Numbered from the stretch's first letter, positions 1-8,261 are shown. The stretch is DNA of 64,000 nt from Nocardioides sp. zg-DK7169 (GCF_013155365.1 NZ_JABJRA010000006.1:1-64000), one strand, 5' to 3'. The notes: generated by a model from the letters alone, not told the origin. Translations and numbers: made by a program.

Positions 1-472
1 CCTGCGCGGCGGCCTCGGCCTGGGCGCGGGCGGCCTGCTCGGCCTCCTCGCGCAGCCGGGCGGCCTCGGTGGCGGCCTGCTCGGCCGCGGCGCGGTCCTC
101 GGCGGCCTCGGTGGCGGCCTGCTCGGCGGCGGCACGCGCGGCGAAGGCCTCCCCCACAGCGACGGCGCGCTCGGCCACCAGCCGGTCGGCGGCGGCACGG
201 GCCACGGTCGCCTCACGGGCGGCGTCCTCGGCGACGAGGCGCTCGGCGTTCGCCTCGGCGGCGGCCAGCTCGGCCGCCCGGCGCAGGTTGGTCGCCTGCT
301 CGGCGGTGGCCTGGGCCTCGCCGAGCCGCGCGGCGTACTCCTCGGGGCTGAGGAGGGGAGCGGCCGGAGCAGCGGGTTCGGTGGGTCCAGCAGGCACAGG
401 TGCCTTGTCGCGACGCCGCCAGCGGCGCCCGCCGGTCTGGTCGGATTCGTCGAGTGAGGTGGCCGCGTTCAT
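1..472 (-). CDS. Ala/Glu-rich coiled-coil protein, C-terminus beyond the window
   Basis: The visible 157 residues begin MNAATSLDESDQTGGRRWRR and, after a Pro/Ala linker, become a long Ala/Glu/Arg helix with repeated EQAATEAAE and EQAARAQAEA units. This is typical of an extended coiled coil with no catalytic motif. The frame stays open to the left edge, so the gene is partial. The ATG at 472 is chosen because a TACGCT hexamer at 486-481 ends 8 nt upstream, the leaderless spacing seen at many genes here. It is co-oriented with mshD, 84 nt downstream of it. The function is unknown; a structural or cell-envelope scaffolding role is only a guess. Low-complexity composition makes homology assignment unreliable. 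Confidence 0.6.
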   Translation of the reverse strand, partial: MNAATSLDESDQTGGRRWRRRDKAPVPAGPTEPAAPAAPLLSPEEYAARLGEAQATAEQATNLRRAAELAAAEANAERLVAEDAAREATVARAAADRLVAERAVAVGEAFAARAAAEQAATEAAEDRAAAEQAATEAARLREEAEQAARAQAEAAAQ

Positions 473-555
473 CGGCGCTGAGCGTAGTCGAGTTCCGCCG
501 CACGAACCCCACTGGTCACAGCCCCCGTTGTCGGCCGACCGACGAACCCGCCCGC

Positions 556-1371
556 TCAGCCCCGCCGGTACTGCACGTGCGTGTCGACGTCGTCGTGGCG
601 GAAGCCCAGGCGGGAGTAGACGGCGATGGCGGGGGCGTTGTCGGACTCGACGTAGAGCAGCACCTCGCGCACGCCCGCGTCGGTGAGGTGGTGCAGGCCG
701 GCGAGGGTGAGCAGGGTGCCGAGCCCGCGGCCCTGGGCGGCGGGGTCGATGCCGACGACGTAGACCTCGCCGAGCTCGGGGGAGTGGCGCTTGGTCCAGT
801 GGAAGCCGAGCAGCCGGTCCGAGCCGGGCTCGGTGGCGACCAGCAGCCCGGCGGGGTCGAACCAGTCGGCGCTCATCCGCTCCGCGAGCTCCGCGGCGTC
901 CATCGCCCCCTGCTCGGGGTGCGCGGCGAAGGCGGCGGCGTTGACCCGCACCACCTCGTCGGCGTCGCCGGGGCGGTAGCCGCGCACCTCGATCCCCTCG
1001 CGCGGCTCCAGCGCCGGCAGCGGCTGGGTGGCGTCGCGGCGCATCACCCACAGGTCGCGCACCCGCGCGAAGTCGTACGCCGCGGCGAGCGCGGCCGCCC
1101 CGGGGTGGTTGCCGTGCGACCAGGCCAGCAGCGGCCCGGCGCCGTCCACGGCGACCAGCACCTCGCCCAGCAGGTCGCGCCCGACCCCGCGACGCCGCGC
1201 GGCGGGCCGCACGACGAGGGTCAGCTCGTCCCCGACCAGCAGCGCGAAGCCGTCCTCGCGCTCCCAGGTGCGCACCCGGTCGGGGTGGCGCAGGGCGCGC
1301 CAGGTCGCCTCGTCCAGCGGCGCGGCGCCGTCCGCCTCCTCGGCCTCGCGGGCGATCTCCTCGATGCTCAT
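556..1371 (-). CDS. mshD: Mycothiol synthase (GNAT acetyltransferase)
   Basis: Transfers acetyl from acetyl-CoA to Cys-GlcN-inositol, the last step of mycothiol synthesis, in the cytoplasm. The protein is 271 residues, within the usual tandem-GNAT size. The N-terminal half carries RPAARRRGVGRDLLGEVL, a degenerate GNAT acetyl-CoA loop. The C-terminal half carries GIDPAAQGRGLGTLLTLAGL with the intact Q/RxxGxG/A loop, followed by VESDNAPAIAVYSRLGF, a typical MshD ending. The start is ATG 1371 (MSIEEIAREAEE), preceded by CAGGGT six bases upstream, a variant of the leaderless signal. A longer frame to 1479 exists but lacks a better start. mshD near glnR and thiX-cysA2-sseC mirrors the mycobacterial order. 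Confidence 0.9.
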   Translation of the reverse strand: MSIEEIAREAEEADGAAPLDEATWRALRHPDRVRTWEREDGFALLVGDELTLVVRPAARRRGVGRDLLGEVLVAVDGAGPLLAWSHGNHPGAAALAAAYDFARVRDLWVMRRDATQPLPALEPREGIEVRGYRPGDADEVVRVNAAAFAAHPEQGAMDAAELAERMSADWFDPAGLLVATEPGSDRLLGFHWTKRHSPELGEVYVVGIDPAAQGRGLGTLLTLAGLHHLTDAGVREVLLYVESDNAPAIAVYSRLGFRHDDVDTHVQYRRG

Positions 1372-1495
1372 GCGGCCACCCTGCCACGGCGCCCGGAGGG
1401 TGGGGTTGACCACACTGCGATGCCGGTCACGCGGGCCGGCTCGCCGCCCGATAGGGTCGCCGGGCCGACCCCCCTGCATCGACTGGAGTGCCCGC

Positions 1496-2887
1496 GTGGA
1501 GCTGCGTGACTATCTGAGGCTGCTTCGGCGGCGCTGGCTGATGATCCTGTCCGTCACGGCGGTGGTGCTGGCGGCGGCGGCGACCCTCACCTTCACGGCG
1601 ACCCCCCAGTACCAGTCCTCGGCGCAGCTCTTCGTCTCCGTCTCCAGCCAGAGCGGCGGCAGCGACGCCTACCAGGGCGCGCTGTTCTCCGGCCAGCGGG
1701 TGACTTCCTACGCCCAGCAGGTCGGCACCACGCAGCTGGCCGACTCGGTGATCGCCGACCTCGACCTCGACCTCACCCCGGGTGAGCTCAAGGACAAGGT
1801 CTCCGCCTCGGTCCTCCCCGAGACCGTGATGGTCAAGATCACCGCGACCGACCCCGAGCCGGCCCTGGCGCAGGCGATCGCGCAGTCCTACGCCGAGCAG
1901 CTCTCGCTGTGGATCGACGAGATCGAGACCGTCGGCGGGCGCACCCCGATCCGCGCCAGCCTCTCCGACGCCGCCTCGCTGCCCAGCGACCCGTCCTCCC
2001 CGCAGCCGGTGCGCAACCTGGGCCTCGGCCTGGTGCTCGGCCTGCTGCTGGGCGTCGGCCTGGCGCTGCTGCGCGAGCTGCTCGACACCTCGGTGAAGGA
2101 CCCGGCCGAGGCCACCACGCTCAGCACCGCGCCGATGCTCGGCTCGGTCGCCTACGACGCCGCGGCCCGCACCGAGCCGCTGATCACCTCGCTGCCCTCC
2201 ACGGCGCCGCGCGCCGAGGCGTTCCGGGTGATCCGCACCAACCTGCAGTTCCTCGAGGTCGACCACCCCGAGAAGGTCGTCGTGGTGACCTCCGCGCTGC
2301 CCAACGAGGGCAAGACCAGCACCGCGCTCAACCTCGCGCTCTCCCTCGCCCAGGCGGGCCAGAAGACGCTGCTCATCGAGGGCGACCTGCGCCGGCCCAA
2401 GGCCAGCGCCGCGCTCGGCCTCGACCATGCGGTCGGCGTCACCACGATCCTGGTCGGCAAGGTCAGCCTCGAGGAGGCGCTCCAGAAGCACCCCGACAGC
2501 GACCTGTCGGTGCTCAGCGCCGGCGCGATCCCGCCGAACCCGGCCGAGCTGCTCCAGTCGCACGCGATGACCGAGCTGCTGGCCAAGATCCGCGCCGACT
2601 TCGACGTCGTGATCATCGACGCCCCGCCGTTGCTGCCGGTCACCGACGCCGCGCTGCTGGCCTCGCACGCCGACGGCGCGCTGCTGGTGGTGCGCTACGG
2701 CTCCACCACCCGCGAGCAGCTCACCCAGTCCGTGGAGCGGCTGTCCAGCGTGGACGCCAAGCCGCTGGGCCTGGTCATGAACATGGTGCCCTCGCGACGC
2801 CACGGCAGCGGCTACGGCTACGGGTACGGCTATGGCTACGGCTACGCCCCCGAGACCGTCGACTCCGGCAAGCGCAAGAAGGCCTGA
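1496..2887 (+). CDS. Polysaccharide co-polymerase / tyrosine autokinase (Wzc/CpsD-type)
   Basis: A 463-residue membrane BY-kinase that would control chain length and export of an exopolysaccharide. The N-terminus ([12 protein letters not shown]) precedes a membrane segment at about 15-35, then a Wzz-type extracytoplasmic region. A second membrane segment (about 177-197) is followed by a cytoplasmic kinase with Walker A (ALPNEGKTS, about 267-275), Walker A' ([11 protein letters not shown], about 293-303) and Walker B (VVIIDAPP, about 372-379). The C-terminus has six Tyr alternating with Gly, the expected autophosphorylation cluster, then a Lys-rich end. The start is GTG 1496 with GGAG 8 nt upstream; TAGGGT at 1452-1457 is a possible -10. 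Its partner genes lie at 20.8-45.7 kb. Confidence 0.9.
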   Translation: MELRDYLRLLRRRWLMILSVTAVVLAAAATLTFTATPQYQSSAQLFVSVSSQSGGSDAYQGALFSGQRVTSYAQQVGTTQLADSVIADLDLDLTPGELKDKVSASVLPETVMVKITATDPEPALAQAIAQSYAEQLSLWIDEIETVGGRTPIRASLSDAASLPSDPSSPQPVRNLGLGLVLGLLLGVGLALLRELLDTSVKDPAEATTLSTAPMLGSVAYDAAARTEPLITSLPSTAPRAEAFRVIRTNLQFLEVDHPEKVVVVTSALPNEGKTSTALNLALSLAQAGQKTLLIEGDLRRPKASAALGLDHAVGVTTILVGKVSLEEALQKHPDSDLSVLSAGAIPPNPAELLQSHAMTELLAKIRADFDVVIIDAPPLLPVTDAALLASHADGALLVVRYGSTTREQLTQSVERLSSVDAKPLGLVMNMVPSRRHGSGYGYGYGYGYGYAPETVDSGKRKKA

Positions 2888-2900
2888 CCCCGCTCCCCGC

Positions 2901-2927
2901 GTCCGGCCCCGCTCAGCGGGGTCGGAC
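2901..2927. terminator. Hairpin between convergent kinase and BKACE genes
   Basis: A 12-bp stem (GTCCGGCCCCGC pairing with GCGGGGTCGGAC, one G-T pair) has a 3-nt loop that is exactly the TGA stop codon of the minus-strand gene ending at 2913. It lies 13 nt after the kinase stop, so it can serve both strands. No U-tract is present, as is usual in high-GC actinobacteria. Confidence 0.7.
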
Positions 2928-3773
2928 GCCGAGCAGCGCCCCGGCTCCGCGGCCGTCGACCGGCTCGCGCTGGGCCAGCCGGCCCAGCGCGACGGCCCGC
3001 TCCACGAGTTGGGCGTTCGACTCCACCGGCAGGCCGGGGGCGTAGGAGAGCACGTCCTCCATCCCGACGCGCAGGTGTCCGCCCATCGACAGCGCCGCCA
3101 GCGCGACCGGGAGGGTGGAGCGGCCCACGCCGGTGGCCGACCAGCTGGTCACCTCGGGCGGCAGCATCGCGACCGCCGCCACCAGGGCCGGCGCCGTCCC
3201 GGGCATCCCGCCGGGCACGCCCATCACCAGGTCGCAGTGCACGCGCCCGCCGTACGGCAGCCCCTCGGCGTCGAGCAGCCGGCGCAGCGCGGCGACCTGG
3301 CCGAGGTCGAAGAGCTCGAACTCCGGCACCACCTCCCGCTCCTGGCTGAGCAGGTAGAGCTCGCGCACGAACGGCCACGGGTTGAGGAACACCTCGTCGC
3401 CGAAGTTCACCGTGCCCATGGTGAGGCTGCACGAGTCCGGCGCCGCGTCGAGCACCCGCAGCCGATCGTCGAGCGGGTCGTGCACCGAGCCGCCGGTGGA
3501 GAGCTGGACGACGAGGCCGGTGCCCTCCCGCAGCGCCGTGACGGTCTCGGTGAGCCGCCCCAGGTCGAGCGTGGGCCGGTGCTCGGCGTCGCGGATGTGC
3601 ACGTGCACCATCGCGGCGCCGGCGGCCTCGCAGGCCTTGGCGGCGACGACCAGCTCCTCCAGCGTCGTGGGGAGCTGGGGGCAGTCGCTCTTGGCCGTCT
3701 CCGCGCCGGTGGGCGCCACGGTGACGAGCAGGGCGTTGCGGGGGAGCGGGCTGGGGTCCGGGGCGGCCGTCAT
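2913..3773 (-). CDS. Beta-keto acid cleavage enzyme (BKACE, DUF849)
   Basis: A 286-residue TIM-barrel enzyme of the family that condenses a beta-keto acid with acetyl-CoA to give acetoacetate and a CoA ester, using a metal ion. Family marks are [25 protein letters not shown] near the N-terminus, [12 protein letters not shown] (the HxH metal site), VVQLSTGG, the [20 protein letters not shown] stretch, and [12 protein letters not shown] near the C-terminus. The start is ATG 3773 (MTAAPDPSP); CAGCAT six bases upstream resembles the leaderless -10. An in-frame ATG further upstream is less likely. It is divergent from dtd and convergent with the kinase. The substrate cannot be read from the sequence. 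Confidence 0.85.
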   Translation of the reverse strand: MTAAPDPSPLPRNALLVTVAPTGAETAKSDCPQLPTTLEELVVAAKACEAAGAAMVHVHIRDAEHRPTLDLGRLTETVTALREGTGLVVQLSTGGSVHDPLDDRLRVLDAAPDSCSLTMGTVNFGDEVFLNPWPFVRELYLLSQEREVVPEFELFDLGQVAALRRLLDAEGLPYGGRVHCDLVMGVPGGMPGTAPALVAAVAMLPPEVTSWSATGVGRSTLPVALAALSMGGHLRVGMEDVLSYAPGLPVESNAQLVERAVALGRLAQREPVDGRGAGALLGVRPR

Positions 3774-3815
3774 CCCGGCATGCTGCCAGAGACCGCGGTG
3801 CGAGAACATGCCTCC

Positions 3816-4274
3816 GTGCGAGCGGTGATCCAGCGTGTCCTGCGGGCGAGCGTCCGCGTCGTCGACGACGGGTCCGTCGACCCGGTCGGCCGGGTGGTCG
3901 GCGAGATCGCGGAGCCCGGGCTGCTGGTCTACCTCGGCGTCACCCACGACGACGGCCCGGCCGACGTGGCCTGGACGGCGCGCAAGGTCTGGGACCTCCG
4001 CCTGCTGCGCGAGGAGCGCTCCGCCTCCGACATCGGCGCCCCGGTGCTGGTGGTCAGCCAGTTCACGCTGTACGGCGACGCCCGCAAGGGCCGGCGCCCC
4101 ACCTGGCAGGCGGCGGCGCCGGGGCCGGTCAGCGAGCCGCTGTACGACGCGTTCTGCGCCGAGCTCGAGCGCCTCGGCGCCCACGTCGAGCGGGGCGTGT
4201 TCGGGGCGGACATGCGGGTCGAGTCGGTCAACGACGGCCCGATCACCTTGCTGCTGGACAGCCCCCGCCCCTAG
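3816..4274 (+). CDS. dtd: D-aminoacyl-tRNA deacylase
   Basis: Hydrolyses D-amino acids and glycine mis-attached to tRNA, a cytoplasmic proofreading step. The protein is 152 residues, normal for DTD. GTG 3816 gives the canonical start [13 protein letters not shown], so earlier in-frame starts are rejected. The catalytic [12 protein letters not shown] block (about residues 74-85) and the C-terminal [10 protein letters not shown], containing the Gly-cis-Pro motif, are both intact. It is convergent with the DsrE gene, whose stop is 9 nt away, and a terminator hairpin overlaps the dtd stop. Confidence 0.93.
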   Translation: MRAVIQRVLRASVRVVDDGSVDPVGRVVGEIAEPGLLVYLGVTHDDGPADVAWTARKVWDLRLLREERSASDIGAPVLVVSQFTLYGDARKGRRPTWQAAAPGPVSEPLYDAFCAELERLGAHVERGVFGADMRVESVNDGPITLLLDSPRP

Positions 4275-4282
4275 CGGGGCGG
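4265..4282. terminator. Bidirectional hairpin at the dtd stop
   Basis: A perfect 7-bp GC stem (CCGCCCC with GGGGCGG) encloses the loop TAGC, which contains the TAG stop codon of dtd. The convergent dsrE-like gene ends 2 nt beyond, so both transcripts could end here. Confidence 0.6.
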
Positions 4283-4283
4283 T

Positions 4284-4646
4284 TCAATAGACGAGCGCCT
4301 GCACCCCGTCGCGCAGCGCCTCCTCGGCGAACACCGCAGCCCCCGCGATCCGCACGCCCTCAGCGACGTCGGCCTGGGTGATCCCGCGACGGGTGGCGCA
4401 CTGGGTGCACACCGTCACCGACCCGCCGCCCAGCACCACCTCGAGCAGCGCCGCCACCGGCGTGGCGTGCTCCAAGCCGAGGTCGAGGCCTCTAGCTGGC
4501 ACCGCGGCCCAGACGGCGTCGCCGGTCAGCCAGAGCGACACCTCCGCCCCCGCCGCGACGGCAGCGCCAGCGACGGTGAAGGCCTGGTTGGACCGTTCGG
4601 GGTCGTCGGCGCCGCAGGTGACCTTGACGAGGAGGGGGCGAGGCAT
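4284..4646 (-). CDS. DsrE-family protein
   Basis: A 120-residue cytoplasmic protein of the DsrE/DsrF-like fold, a family linked to sulfur relay and redox. The N-terminus LLVKVTCGADDPERSNQAFTVA and the central GAEVSLWLTGDAVW are family-typical. A CxxC (VCTQCATRRGI, about residues 79-89) could carry persulfide or bind metal. The start ATG 4646 is six bases after TAGCCT (4658-4653), a leaderless arrangement. The partner protein is unknown. The sulfur-transfer genes at 15-21 kb are a possible functional link, but not an operon link. Confidence 0.8.
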   Translation of the reverse strand: MPRPLLVKVTCGADDPERSNQAFTVAGAAVAAGAEVSLWLTGDAVWAAVPARGLDLGLEHATPVAALLEVVLGGGSVTVCTQCATRRGITQADVAEGVRIAGAAVFAEEALRDGVQALVY

Positions 4647-4652
4647 GGGCTG

Positions 4653-4658
4653 AGGCTA
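4653..4658 (-). promoter_or_regulatory. -10 element of the dsrE-like gene (leaderless)
   Basis: TAGCCT on the minus strand, followed by CAGCCC and the ATG at 4646. Transcription would begin at or next to the start codon. Confidence 0.5.
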
Positions 4659-4744
4659 GAGGACGACGTCCTCCAGCATCTGCGGCCCGGCGGCAAAGAA
4701 CATTTTCTGACAGGTGGTCGCGCTGCTATCCCGGCCGATCGCGG

Positions 4745-4885
4745 CTAATAACGCCAGGCGGCCACGAGGCCGCCGACGAAGGCGCCCAGGAGGAACCCGA
4801 GGGAGAGGTACATGAGTCGGAGCGCGGTCAATTGGCCGCGGAGGCACTCGGCGATCAACGTGGCGGCCTCATCGGCTGAGGACAT
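4745..4885 (-). CDS. Small membrane protein, 46 residues
   Basis: Starts MSSADEAATLIAECLRGQLT, then a hydrophobic helix (LMYLSLGFLLGAFVGGLVAA, residues 24-43) and ends WRY. It overlaps the end of the upstream 166-residue gene by 17 nt in another frame, which suggests translational coupling. A single C-terminal transmembrane helix, as in that neighbour, suggests the two act together at the membrane. It is too short for most gene callers. No family was recognised. The ATG is supported by the overlap and by the clean membrane segment, not by a strong ribosome site. Confidence 0.6.
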   Translation of the reverse strand: MSSADEAATLIAECLRGQLTALRLMYLSLGFLLGAFVGGLVAAWRY

Positions 4886-5369
4886 CGCTCACCACCTTCT
4901 TTGTGACTTCGTAGGTCAAGGTGCCCCCGGCCACAGCCCCATCGAGCATCCCCAGGATCGTGACGAGTGAGACGAGGAACGCCACTATGGCCGCGCGAGG
5001 CTTGTCACTGATCTCGTTGCGGATGAGTTCGGCTAGGCGTTGGTCGCGCGCCGAGACCGTCACGGCAACAGCATCCGCGATGTGCTGGAGATCAGCATCG
5101 GAGAGCCCGGGGTCCTCGGCAGCATTGACGAGTCGCTGTACCTCGGCTTGGACCTGCCGCAGAGCGAATCGCGACCAGGAAGGCGCCGAGATGGCTGTCG
5201 CAAGGCCCTCGACATCGAAGTCGTAGGTGCCCTCCATTACCGCTGACTCGGCCCCGCACCTCGGGCAACTCTCAAAGCAGTTCTGAATCGTGACGTTCGA
5301 ACTGGAACTGACGCCGAATCGACGAGACGCGAACGAGCCGTGGGTTGGGCAGACGGCAACAACTGGCAT
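4869..5369 (-). CDS. Zinc-ribbon protein with C-terminal membrane helix
   Basis: A 166-residue protein of unknown function. The N-terminus holds a probable zinc ribbon: VCPTHG (Cys7, His10) and SCPRCGAES (CPRC near residue 36), between them a Ser-rich loop. A helical central region (SRFALRQVQAEVQRLVNAAEDPGLSDADLQHIADAV) follows, then a membrane helix (AAIVAFLVSLVTILGMLDGAVAGG, about 129-152). Codon use is less GC-biased than in flanking housekeeping genes. It is divergent from the SGNH gene at 5497. The layout of metal-binding sensor head, linker and membrane tail resembles small island-encoded proteins, but no specific role is supported. Confidence 0.65.
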   Translation of the reverse strand: MPVVAVCPTHGSFASRRFGVSSSSNVTIQNCFESCPRCGAESAVMEGTYDFDVEGLATAISAPSWSRFALRQVQAEVQRLVNAAEDPGLSDADLQHIADAVAVTVSARDQRLAELIRNEISDKPRAAIVAFLVSLVTILGMLDGAVAGGTLTYEVTKKVVSDVLSR

Positions 5370-5483
5370 ACGCGGACCCTAGGGCGTCCGGGCGAGGCTT
5401 GCTGACGAGTCGCTAACCCGGTCGCAGACAGTGCGAGTGCTCACGTTTCGACAGGGCGGAGGACGGGCCCTCGCCCCATGACC

Positions 5484-5489
5484 TAGCCT
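5484..5489 (+). promoter_or_regulatory. -10 element of the SGNH hydrolase gene (leaderless)
   Basis: TAGCCT, seven bases before GTG 5497, in the 127-bp divergent space between two accessory genes. Confidence 0.45.
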
Positions 5490-5496
5490 TCGGCTC

Positions 5497-6276
5497 GTGG
5501 TGAAGTCACGGGGGCGGTCCAGGTCCAGGTCCAGGTCCAGCCGCGATACGTCGGTCGGTCGGAAACTACGAGCCGCGGCCGGCGTTGCCCTGGTTCTTGC
5601 GGTCGCGATCGGCTGCATGGTTGGCCTGAGTCAGTGGCGCAGCGAGGTCCAGGCCGCTGCGGATCGCGCCAAGTCGGCGCCCCCGCTGGACCCGTTCCCG
5701 ACGCCCGAGCCCGGCCTATCCACGGTCTTCCACGGCGACTCCATCACGCAGGCAGACACCGACACCTTCGACTCCTTCCCCGGGCAGGGGTCGTGGGTCG
5801 GGCACGCGTTGTCGTACAAGGACATTCCGTGGGAGTACCGGGCCACGACCGCGGTGGCGGGTCAGACCACGACCGAGATCCGCGCGCGGTTCGCCGCAGA
5901 CGTGCTATCCCGCAAGCCTCAGGCCGTGGTGCTTCTGGCCGGCACCAACGACATCGGCCAGGGCGTGACCACCGCTGAGACCATCGCCAACCTGCGAGCG
6001 ATGATCGAGGCAGCGCAGCGTCGCGACCTCGAGGTCTGGCTGATCTCGCCGCCGCCCCGTGCCGACTATGCCGCGCAGGTCTCGGCCCTGATCGCCGCGG
6101 AAGAGGCTCTCGCCAAGGAGCTGGGCGTCCCGCTGATCGACGGGCACACGGCCCTCGCCGCTCCCCAGGGTGGCTACAAGCGGGGCTTGAGCAGCGACGG
6201 CATCCACCCGAACCGCGAGGGCGCGGAGGTCTTGGGCGAAGCCGTCGCCACTCAGGTCGTCAAGGGCGACCGCTGA
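5497..6276 (+). CDS. Membrane-anchored SGNH/GDSL hydrolase
   Basis: A 259-residue esterase/lipase-type hydrolase, probably outside the membrane. A basic Arg-Ser repeat (GRSRSRSRSSRD) precedes one membrane segment (AAGVALVLAVAIGCMVGL, about 28-45). The catalytic blocks are FHGDSITQAD (nucleophile Ser, about 81), VLLAGTNDIG (block III) and SSDGIHPNREG (Asp/His dyad near 228-231). GTG 5497 or GTG 5500 is the start; TAGCCT at 5484-5489 favours a leaderless GTG 5497. The last 17 nt overlap the convergent SGNH gene. The substrate is unknown; deacetylation of a surface glycan is plausible given the locus but unproven. Confidence 0.8.
   Translation: MVKSRGRSRSRSRSSRDTSVGRKLRAAAGVALVLAVAIGCMVGLSQWRSEVQAAADRAKSAPPLDPFPTPEPGLSTVFHGDSITQADTDTFDSFPGQGSWVGHALSYKDIPWEYRATTAVAGQTTTEIRARFAADVLSRKPQAVVLLAGTNDIGQGVTTAETIANLRAMIEAAQRRDLEVWLISPPPRADYAAQVSALIAAEEALAKELGVPLIDGHTALAAPQGGYKRGLSSDGIHPNREGAEVLGEAVATQVVKGDR
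5516..5539. repeat. Hexanucleotide tandem repeat GGTCCA x4
   Basis: Four perfect copies of GGTCCA encode the (Arg-Ser) run in the cytoplasmic tail of the SGNH hydrolase. Gain or loss of units stays in frame, so only tail length would vary. Confidence 0.85.
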
Positions 6277-7663
6277 GGGCGAGCAGCTCTCGCTTCAACA
6301 CATCCGCCTGGCGCCGGGCGCCTCGGTCCGCCGCGCCGCTCACGGGCAGCGGGTGCACGTTGTCGCCGGCGTTCACGAGGGACTTCCCTCCATCAGCGCG
6401 CGCGGCGAACGCCTCGAACGTCGGCACGTACACCCAGTCCCGCTCTCGGGCGTGCGCACGCAGAGCGGCCATCCGAGCGCGCTGGCCGACCTCGTTCGCA
6501 TCGCCTGTGAAGCGAGGGTTCTGCGAACAGACGACGACGGGGATCTGGTCGTCGTACTTGGCGTGCATCGCGGACACGAACCCGTCCACTGCCGCCAGGA
6601 ACGCCGCTCCGGTGTCGGCGCCGTAGTTCTGCCCGTGGTTGACGACCAGGACGTCAGGGCGCTCGGGATACATCGCGTCGATCCGCGCCAGCTGAGAGGC
6701 GATGGTCGAGCCCGCGATCATGCCGTTGTAGACCGTCGCCCACGGGAGAGGACTCGGAACCGCAGGGGTCGGGTCGCTCGGGGCGGTCGTGACGGCGCCT
6801 CGCACTTCCAGCGTCTCGGCCTGCCACGTCGGGTCGGCGGGCGAGTTGAACCCGACCGTCGTCATCGCCTCGACGGCAGCGAGATCGCCGCCCGTGAGCT
6901 CGAACGACATCGACTGTCCGTTGACTGTTGCGGTCAGCGTGGTCCCGCTCAGAGAGAGGGCGAAGACGTAGTCGGCCGCGGGCTGGCCGGAGGGGATCGT
7001 GTTGGCCGGGAGAGTGCCCAGCACGGTCGCGGTGCCCGCGATCCGCTTGACCACCGTCACGGCCACGCTCGTGGACCCGGCGAGGGCGATCTCGAGGTCA
7101 TTCGAGGCGTCCTTGCGCACGCCGTAGAACTTGGTCTGCTTGTTGCTGGCGTTGTTGCTCGCGATGCGCATCGTGCACGATGCCGCGAAGTCGGCGCCGC
7201 TGCGGGCAGCGAGGGGCGCCGCGACGATGGCACTGGAGGCCCCCGTGGTCACGAGGCGGTCCCCATCGGTGGACAGCACGCCAGTGGTCCCGGTCCAGGC
7301 CCCCGCCCCCGTGTCGAGCGCAGAGCCGACAAGCGGGCCGGTTCGGGCGAAGCTGTCGTATCCAATCAGCGTGTTCGGCACCGTGCCTCCCGGAGTGCCC
7401 GGGGTCGCGGGGGACTCGGCGGTCTGCCAGATCGTGAAGTCCGACGGGTAGGCGTCGGGGGTCTTCTGCCAGCGGAGCAGGCGCGCCGGGCGGTCAGGCC
7501 AGTGCTCGGCGAACAGCTCCTTGAGCGCGGTCTCGTAGAACTCGTCGGCGTAGTCGCCCGTCGAGTCGCCGGCCGAGGCGATCACGACCGACCTCATCGC
7601 TCGCATGTCGAGCGCGGCGATCGCTTCGTCCACAGTGCGAGCGTTCAGGCGCGCCCGGCTCAC
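6260..7663 (-). CDS. SGNH hydrolase interrupted by a beta-sandwich domain (phage-like)
   Basis: A 467-residue protein. SGNH block I is SVVIASAGDSTGDYADEF (Ser near 33). Blocks resume near residue 315 with YNGMIAGSTIASQL, VLVVNHGQNYG and a C-terminal DNVHPLP (Asp/His). Between them about 200 residues (FARTGPLVGSALDTGAGAWTG onwards) look like a LamG/concanavalin-type jelly roll. This layout is common in phage or prophage structural esterases. The start is GTG 7663. The frame stays open 14 codons upstream to a TAG, with no start codon in that hydrophobic stretch, so the 5' end may be truncated. It overlaps the convergent SGNH gene by 17 nt. Confidence 0.7.
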   Translation of the reverse strand: MSRARLNARTVDEAIAALDMRAMRSVVIASAGDSTGDYADEFYETALKELFAEHWPDRPARLLRWQKTPDAYPSDFTIWQTAESPATPGTPGGTVPNTLIGYDSFARTGPLVGSALDTGAGAWTGTTGVLSTDGDRLVTTGASSAIVAAPLAARSGADFAASCTMRIASNNASNKQTKFYGVRKDASNDLEIALAGSTSVAVTVVKRIAGTATVLGTLPANTIPSGQPAADYVFALSLSGTTLTATVNGQSMSFELTGGDLAAVEAMTTVGFNSPADPTWQAETLEVRGAVTTAPSDPTPAVPSPLPWATVYNGMIAGSTIASQLARIDAMYPERPDVLVVNHGQNYGADTGAAFLAAVDGFVSAMHAKYDDQIPVVVCSQNPRFTGDANEVGQRARMAALRAHARERDWVYVPTFEAFAARADGGKSLVNAGDNVHPLPVSGAADRGARRQADVLKRELLALSGRP

Positions 7664-7741
7664 CCCCGCCGCAATCGAGGCAGATAGCAGCGCCGCGAGG
7701 GCGCGCTAGTTGTCGCATGCCGATGAACCAGCCCGAACTCC

Positions 7742-7747
7742 TAGACT
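7742..7747 (+). promoter_or_regulatory. -10 element of the nitrobindin gene (leaderless)
   Basis: TAGACT followed by seven bases and the ATG at 7755. Confidence 0.55.
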
Positions 7748-7754
7748 GGACCCC

Positions 7755-8249
7755 ATGCCCTTCGAGATCCCCCAGAACCTCCACCCCGACTGCGCCCCGC
7801 TGGCGTGGCTGCTCGGCACCTGGCGGGGCAACGGGCACGGCGACTACCCCTCGATCGAGAAGTTCCAGTTCGGCCAGGAGCTGATCTTCACCCACGACGG
7901 ACGCCCGTTCTTCCACTACATGTCGCGCGCGTGGATCATCGACGACAACGGCGAGAAGGTCCGCGACGCCGCCCTCGAGAGTGGCTTCCTGCGTGCCCAG
8001 CCCGGCGGCAAGGTCGAGATGGTGCTCGCCCACAACACCGGCATCTCGGAGATCTGGTACGGCCAGGCCGAGGGCGGCAAGCTCGAGATGCACACAGCCG
8101 GCGTGGCGTTCACCGAGACCGCCAAGGAGGTCACCGCCGGGCACCGTCTCTACGGCAACGTCGAGGGCGACCTGCTCTACGCCTACGACATGGCAGCCAC
8201 CGGCCACGAGCTCCAGCCCCACCTGTGGGCCCGGCTGAAGCGTGCCTGA
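7755..8249 (+). CDS. Nitrobindin-family heme-binding protein
   Basis: A 164-residue cytoplasmic beta-barrel protein of the nitrobindin/THAP4 heme-domain family, which binds ferric heme and handles NO or peroxynitrite. The signature GTWRGNGHGDY fits the family GxWxGxGxGxY pattern (residues 18-28). The C-terminal LQPHLWARLKR supplies the expected heme-ligand His. ATG 7755 is chosen for MPFEIPQNLHPDCAPLAWLLGTW and the leaderless promoter; a longer frame to 7710 is not needed. It lies 12 nt upstream of a Fur-family gene, and the nitrobindin-Fur-YgfZ trio is probably one transcript. Confidence 0.85.
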   Translation: MPFEIPQNLHPDCAPLAWLLGTWRGNGHGDYPSIEKFQFGQELIFTHDGRPFFHYMSRAWIIDDNGEKVRDAALESGFLRAQPGGKVEMVLAHNTGISEIWYGQAEGGKLEMHTAGVAFTETAKEVTAGHRLYGNVEGDLLYAYDMAATGHELQPHLWARLKRA

Positions 8250-8261
8250 GGTGCGGACACC

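Noticed and set aside
69..686. Ala/Ser/Arg-rich plus-strand frame over the left edge
   Set aside because: It is the shadow of the coiled-coil gene read on the minus strand; composition and promoter support the latter.
4656..4847. 63-codon minus-strand frame next to dsrE
   Set aside because: Overlaps the better-supported 46-residue membrane gene, is Arg/Pro-rich and has no ribosome site.
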